DNA of 64,000 nt from NCBI GenBank assembly GCA_965226755.1, contig CBDDDT010000007.1, positions 264,997-328,996 on the forward strand, read 5' to 3'. Shown here piece after piece: positions 61,024 through 64,000 of the stretch. The stretch's first letter is position 1; each line of letters begins with the position of its first letter. The position numbers and the translations under genes were made by a program. The notes under the pieces are model-generated. The model was not told the origin of the DNA and did no database searches. It worked only from the letters and a program-made list of their open reading frames with translations. The stretch comes from Bog-113 sp965226755. Its GTDB lineage: Bacteria; Acidobacteriota; Terriglobia; Bryobacterales; Bryobacteraceae.

Positions 61024-61093
61024 TTGTGTGTGTCCGGCGCCAATCGCACGTGCCCGGTTCACCACTCCCCATGGCAAGACAGGAGAAGAAAAC

Positions 61094-61483
61094 GTGCCCA
61101 GAGTTAAACGTGGAACCAAGCGCAGAGCATCGCGCAAAAAGACACTCGCGCTTGCGTCCGGTTATTTTCTAACCAAGAGCAAGCTGCATCGTTCGGCGCA
61201 GGAAGCGGTCGAGCGCGCCCTTAAGTTCGCCTACACGGGACGCAAGAGAAAGAAGCGCGATTTTCGTTCGCTTTGGATCGTGCGCATCGGAGCGGCCGCC
61301 AAAGTCTCCGGCTTGAACTACAGCAAGTTCATGCACGGCCTGAAGCTCGCGGGCGTGACGCTGGATCGCAAGGTGCTTTCCGAGATCGCGTACGCGGATT
61401 CCGGCGCGTTCGCCCAATTGGTCGAACAGGCCAAGACGGGTCTCGCCAGCGCTCCGGCGCCTCAGCCGCGGCCCGCTCAATAG
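61094..61483 (+). CDS. rplT: ribosomal protein L20
   Basis: A 129-residue protein from GTG 61094, with AGGAG 9 bases before. MPRVKRGTKRRASRKKTLAL, SGYFLTKSKLHRSAQEAVER, FRSLWIVRIGAAAKVSGLNY and LDRKVLSEIAYAD are the conserved parts. An Ala/Pro tail of 15 residues extends the usual 118. It binds 23S rRNA early in assembly and often regulates its own operon. Confidence 0.96.
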   Translation: MPRVKRGTKRRASRKKTLALASGYFLTKSKLHRSAQEAVERALKFAYTGRKRKKRDFRSLWIVRIGAAAKVSGLNYSKFMHGLKLAGVTLDRKVLSEIAYADSGAFAQLVEQAKTGLASAPAPQPRPAQ

Positions 61484-61488
61484 ACCTC

Positions 61489-61737
61489 ATGGCTGACAGA
61501 GCAGGGGTGGAATCGGAGATTGACGCTCTTTCCGGTTTGGAAGAGCGCATACAGAAAGCCGTTGCCGTTGTCGGCAGCCTCCGGAAGGAACGCGATTCGC
61601 TCCATCAGGATCTGAACGACGCGCTCGCTGAAATCGAACGCCTTTCAAGTGAAATGAACGCCATGCGCGAGGAGCGCACTCAGGTCCGCGGCCGGATTGA
61701 GAAGCTTCTTGGACACATCGATCAGCTAAGCTTATAG
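61489..61737 (+). CDS. coiled-coil protein, ZapB-like
   Basis: An 82-residue protein from ATG 61489. From residue 10 to 78 it is one coiled coil with heptads (EERIQKAVAVVGSLRKERDS, LNDALAEIERLSSEMNAMRE). Small coiled-coil proteins next to zapA are usual in acidobacteria and resemble ZapB, a division-septum scaffold, but sequence alone does not prove it. It ends 13 bp before the zapA start. Confidence 0.72.
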   Translation: MADRAGVESEIDALSGLEERIQKAVAVVGSLRKERDSLHQDLNDALAEIERLSSEMNAMREERTQVRGRIEKLLGHIDQLSL

Positions 61738-61750
61738 CCAGGTGTCCGTC

Positions 61751-62044
61751 ATGGACTCGAAACCTGACTCACGACAGCCGGTTAAGGTCACCATCTTCCA
61801 CCAGAGCTATACGGTGACGTCGCAGGGCGATCCTTTGGAGTTGATCCAGGTGGCCCGCGAGGTCGATGAGCTCATGCATTCCATTGCGGACCGGGCGGGC
61901 TCGAACGATTCGACGCGAATTGCCGTGCTTGCCTGTCTGCATCTGGCCGACCGCATGCGTGAGCTCGAAGCTCGCCAGCATGAAGTAAACCATCGCGCGG
62001 AAAGCTTTGCCGTGTTGCTCGAGCAGGCGCTTCAGGCGGATTGA
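61751..62044 (+). CDS. zapA: cell division protein ZapA
   Basis: A 97-residue protein from ATG 61751 (GTG 61742 is possible). VKVTIFHQSYTVTSQGDPLE, VAREVDELMHSIADRAGSND and STRIAVLACLHLADRMRELE are the ZapA core, followed by a C-terminal coiled coil. It crosslinks FtsZ filaments. With the coiled-coil gene before it, it is convergent to obg, with 3 bp between the stops. Confidence 0.9.
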   Translation: MDSKPDSRQPVKVTIFHQSYTVTSQGDPLELIQVAREVDELMHSIADRAGSNDSTRIAVLACLHLADRMRELEARQHEVNHRAESFAVLLEQALQAD

Positions 62045-62047
62045 CGC

Positions 62048-63058
62048 TTAAGCCGGCTGCGGAATTGGTTCCAAAACGGCGGCGGCCATCGCGAACTTCA
62101 GGTCTTCAATTCCCTGCCCGGTCACGCTGGAAATAGCCAGAAAGCGCATGCCCCGCGCGGCAGCCATTTCGCGCAGCGCTCCGACGACTTCTACGGAAGC
62201 CACCGCATCCATTTTGCTCGCGACCAGAATCATGGGACGGGCGGCTAGATCTTCGCTGAAGGCGGCCAGTTCGCGCAGAAGAACCTCGAAATCGTCGAGC
62301 GGATCCCTGCCCGTTTCAGATACATCCACCAGATGCACCAGCAGGCGCGTGCGTTCAATATGCCTGAGGAATTGGATTCCCAATCCATGGCCCTCGTGCG
62401 CACCTTCGATGATGCCGGGGATATCGGCGACGACAAAACTGCGGTAGTCGTCCATCCGGACAACGCCCAGGTTCGGCTCGAGCGTGGTGAACGGGTAATC
62501 GGCGATCTTCGGCCGCGCGGCGGAGACGCGGGAGATCAGCGTGCTCTTGCCGGCGTTCGGAAAACCGACCAGGCCAACATCGGCAAGCAGCTTGAGTTCC
62601 AAGCGGAGATGCTTCTCCTCGCCGGGCTTTCCGTCTTCGTGCTCCGTCGGGGCTTGGTGCGTGGAAGTGTTGAAGCGGGCGTTGCCGCGTCCGCCGCGGC
62701 CTCCGCGCGCGACGCGGAAAATCTGCTCCGCCGCGGAAAAGTCGAACAGCTTCGCGCCGGAATCATTGTCGTATACGACGGTGCCTACCGGGACGGTAAG
62801 CTCGACGGATTCGCCGTTCCGGCCGTGGCAATCGCTGCCTTCCCCGTGGCGGCCGCGTTCCGCCTTGTGCTCAGGGTTGAAACGGTAACGGAGCAGCGTG
62901 TTGTCGTGAACGGTGGAGCGCATGAAGATATCACCGCCGCGTCCGCCGTCGCCGCCTGAAGGGCCTCCGCGAGGGACGTATTTTTCGCGCCGGAACGCCA
63001 GGCAGCCGTTGCCGCCGTCGCCGGCCTTCACGAGGATACGCGCTTCATCAATGAACAT
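62048..63058 (-). CDS. obg: GTPase Obg (CgtA)
   Basis: A 336-residue GTPase for late 50S assembly. The Gly-rich Obg domain is FIDEARILVKAGDGGNGCLA, YVPRGGPSGGDGGRGGDIFM; the G domain has GLVGFPNAGKSTLISRVS (G1), FTTLEPNLG (G2), VADIPGIIEGA (G3) and VASKMD (G4). It lacks the extra C-terminal OCT domain. rpmA and rplU are upstream on the same strand, the common order. Confidence 0.97.
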   Translation of the reverse strand: MFIDEARILVKAGDGGNGCLAFRREKYVPRGGPSGGDGGRGGDIFMRSTVHDNTLLRYRFNPEHKAERGRHGEGSDCHGRNGESVELTVPVGTVVYDNDSGAKLFDFSAAEQIFRVARGGRGGRGNARFNTSTHQAPTEHEDGKPGEEKHLRLELKLLADVGLVGFPNAGKSTLISRVSAARPKIADYPFTTLEPNLGVVRMDDYRSFVVADIPGIIEGAHEGHGLGIQFLRHIERTRLLVHLVDVSETGRDPLDDFEVLLRELAAFSEDLAARPMILVASKMDAVASVEVVGALREMAAARGMRFLAISSVTGQGIEDLKFAMAAAVLEPIPQPA

Positions 63059-63108
63059 AACTAATTCCTAGCGCGAGCCTGACGTCTCCGCCAAGGCGGG
63101 AACCATGC

Positions 63109-63390
63109 CTACGCCGCGGTGTGCTCCGGCGGGGCTTCGACCATATTGATGTTCACAAACTTGCCCATGCGGCCCCGATCGCGGAATTCCACAATGCCGG
63201 TGACCTTTGCGAAGAGCGTGTCGTCCTTGCCCCAGCCCACATTGAGACCGGGCTTGATCTTGGTGCCCCGCTGGCGGATGATGATGGACCCGCCGGGAAC
63301 CAGTTGACCGCCAAAGACCTTGATGCCAAGCCGCTGCGCATTGGAATCGCGGCCATTTTTGGAACTGCCTAAACCCTTCTTATGTGCCAT
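63109..63390 (-). CDS. rpmA: ribosomal protein L27
   Basis: A 93-residue protein. MAHKKGLGSSKNGRDSNAQR, LGIKVFGGQLVPGGSIIIRQ and RGTKIKPGLNVGWGKDDTLF are almost invariant in L27. The mature N terminus begins AHKKG, without the cleaved extension of Firmicutes. It lies 22 bp after rplU and 50 bp before obg. Confidence 0.97.
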   Translation of the reverse strand: MAHKKGLGSSKNGRDSNAQRLGIKVFGGQLVPGGSIIIRQRGTKIKPGLNVGWGKDDTLFAKVTGIVEFRDRGRMGKFVNINMVEAPPEHTAA

Positions 63391-63412
63391 GCTTTTCTAC
63401 CTTGATTTCCGG

Positions 63413-63724
63413 CTAGACCGTGATCTCGCCGATTTTCACTTCGGTGTAATTCTGGCGGTGGCCCATGGTGCGCTTATACTGCTTCTTGCGCTTGAACTTG
63501 AAGACCAGAATCTTCTTGCCGCGATCATTCCCGGCGATCGTGGCTTTCACCTGCGCGTTGGCGAGGCGTTCCCCGAGCAGACTATCGCCTTCGCCGGGAA
63601 ACACCGCGAGCACGCGGCCCAAATTCACTTCCGCGCCGATGTCGCCGGATAACGTCGGAACGCGTAACGTGTCGCCGGAAGAGACACGGAATTGTTTCCC
63701 GCCGGTTTCAATGATTGCGTACAT
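63413..63724 (-). CDS. rplU: ribosomal protein L21
   Basis: A 103-residue protein. MYAIIETGGKQFRVSSGDTL, EVNLGRVLAVFPGEGDSLLG and KILVFKFKRKKQYKRTMGHR match L21. It leads the minus-strand operon rplU-rpmA-obg, and a strong hairpin lies in its leader 24 bp before the start, which may regulate it. Confidence 0.97.
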   Translation of the reverse strand: MYAIIETGGKQFRVSSGDTLRVPTLSGDIGAEVNLGRVLAVFPGEGDSLLGERLANAQVKATIAGNDRGKKILVFKFKRKKQYKRTMGHRQNYTEVKIGEITV

Positions 63725-63747
63725 AAACTGACCTCAAACAGAGTTAC

Positions 63748-63777
63748 GGCCCGGGCGGCCAAATGACCGCGCGGGCC
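63748..63777 (-). promoter_or_regulatory. leader hairpin of rplU
   Basis: GGCCCGGGCGGCC (63748-63760), loop AAAT, GACCGCGCGGGCC (63765-63777) form a 13-bp GC-rich stem with two mismatches. It is 24 bp upstream of the rplU start on the minus strand, so it would be in the mRNA leader. It could be an autogenous control element; some other phyla have an L21 leader. Confidence 0.45.
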
Positions 63778-63911
63778 GGAGTGGCGTAAACAACCAGTAT
63801 AGAATACCGGGAATCGAAAATGCTATGCGAGCGGCGAAATCTGCAGACGCTCGCCCATTTCGGGCGGAATGGCGCTTGGCTTGCTGAGCCAGTGTCGGAG
63901 GACGTACATAA

Positions 63912-64000
63912 ATGTATCGTTTGTTCAACACCGTGCTGCTGGGCGCCGCTCTGATGACCCCGGTGATGCTCGTCGCCCAGGATCATCCTGAAGCGCGCCG
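63912..64000 (+). CDS. secreted protein, 5' part only
   Basis: A frame beginning with ATG 63912 runs off the window after about 29 codons. It opens MYRLFNTVLLGAALMTPVML and then VAQDHPEA, a clear signal peptide with likely cleavage after VAQ or VMLVA. The mature protein cannot be identified. It is divergent from rplU, whose leader lies in between. Confidence 0.55.
   Translation, partial: MYRLFNTVLLGAALMTPVMLVAQDHPEAR

Noticed and set aside
62040..62050. 6S RNA gene downstream of zapA
   Set aside because: Only 3 bp separate the zapA and obg stops.

Overview
The window is a high-GC (roughly 60%), gene-dense bacterial chromosome segment. The gene content points to an acidobacterium of the Solibacter/Bryobacter type. 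The clues are a DUF1552 protein next to a secreted ankyrin protein, a TonB-dependent receptor, several VCBS/FG-GAP secreted proteins, DUF4097 proteins beside ECF sigma factors, and many GTG/TTG starts. This assignment is inference from gene content, since there is no 16S rRNA gene here. I found no tRNA, rRNA or CRISPR array.

Layout. 1-9.9 kb: DUF1552 and ankyrin proteins, a TPR protein, small secreted or NTF2-like proteins, an M1 aminopeptidase, a nucleoside deaminase and a fumarylacetoacetate hydrolase-family enzyme. 9.9-19.2 kb: a CDF metal exporter, a DUF58 protein, a TonB receptor, then a tightly overlapping aromatic amino acid operon (trpC-trpF-trpB-trpA-chorismate mutase-DAHP synthase-like-tyrA). 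The DAHP synthase-like member has lost its metal ligands. 19.2-29.8 kb: membrane proteins, an M50-like protease, a methyltransferase, YraN, a secreted protein inside a 902-bp unit bounded by inverted repeats, galT, an MscS channel, topA, dprA and small stress-type proteins. 29.5-35.3 kb: two ECF sigma operons (one with an anti-sigma/HEAT protein and two DUF4097 proteins) and a class III aminotransferase. 35.5-43.1 kb: a FUSC transporter, a flippase-like protein and a CDP-3,6-dideoxyhexose operon (rfbF-rfbG-rfbH plus a reductase/epimerase).

43.1-54.6 kb is a rearranged accessory region. It holds a tandem array of VCBS/FG-GAP genes (two full copies and a third cut off after about 25 codons), other truncated VCBS genes, and an inverted fragment related to the secreted protein at 22 kb. 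It also contains a 1,134-bp element with perfect 19-bp terminal inverted repeats and a perfect 8-bp target duplication. That element keeps only the last 60 codons of an IS1-type transposase and carries three unrelated genes, so it looks like a passenger-carrying, non-autonomous insertion sequence.

54.6-64 kb is housekeeping: an Rrf2/IscR regulator with a clear promoter and dyad, then iscS-iscU-iscA-hscB-hscA. A RES/Xre toxin-antitoxin pair on the opposite strand separates these genes from iscX. rpmI, rplT, a coiled-coil protein and zapA follow, and obg, rpmA and rplU lie on the minus strand. The window ends inside a secreted protein gene.
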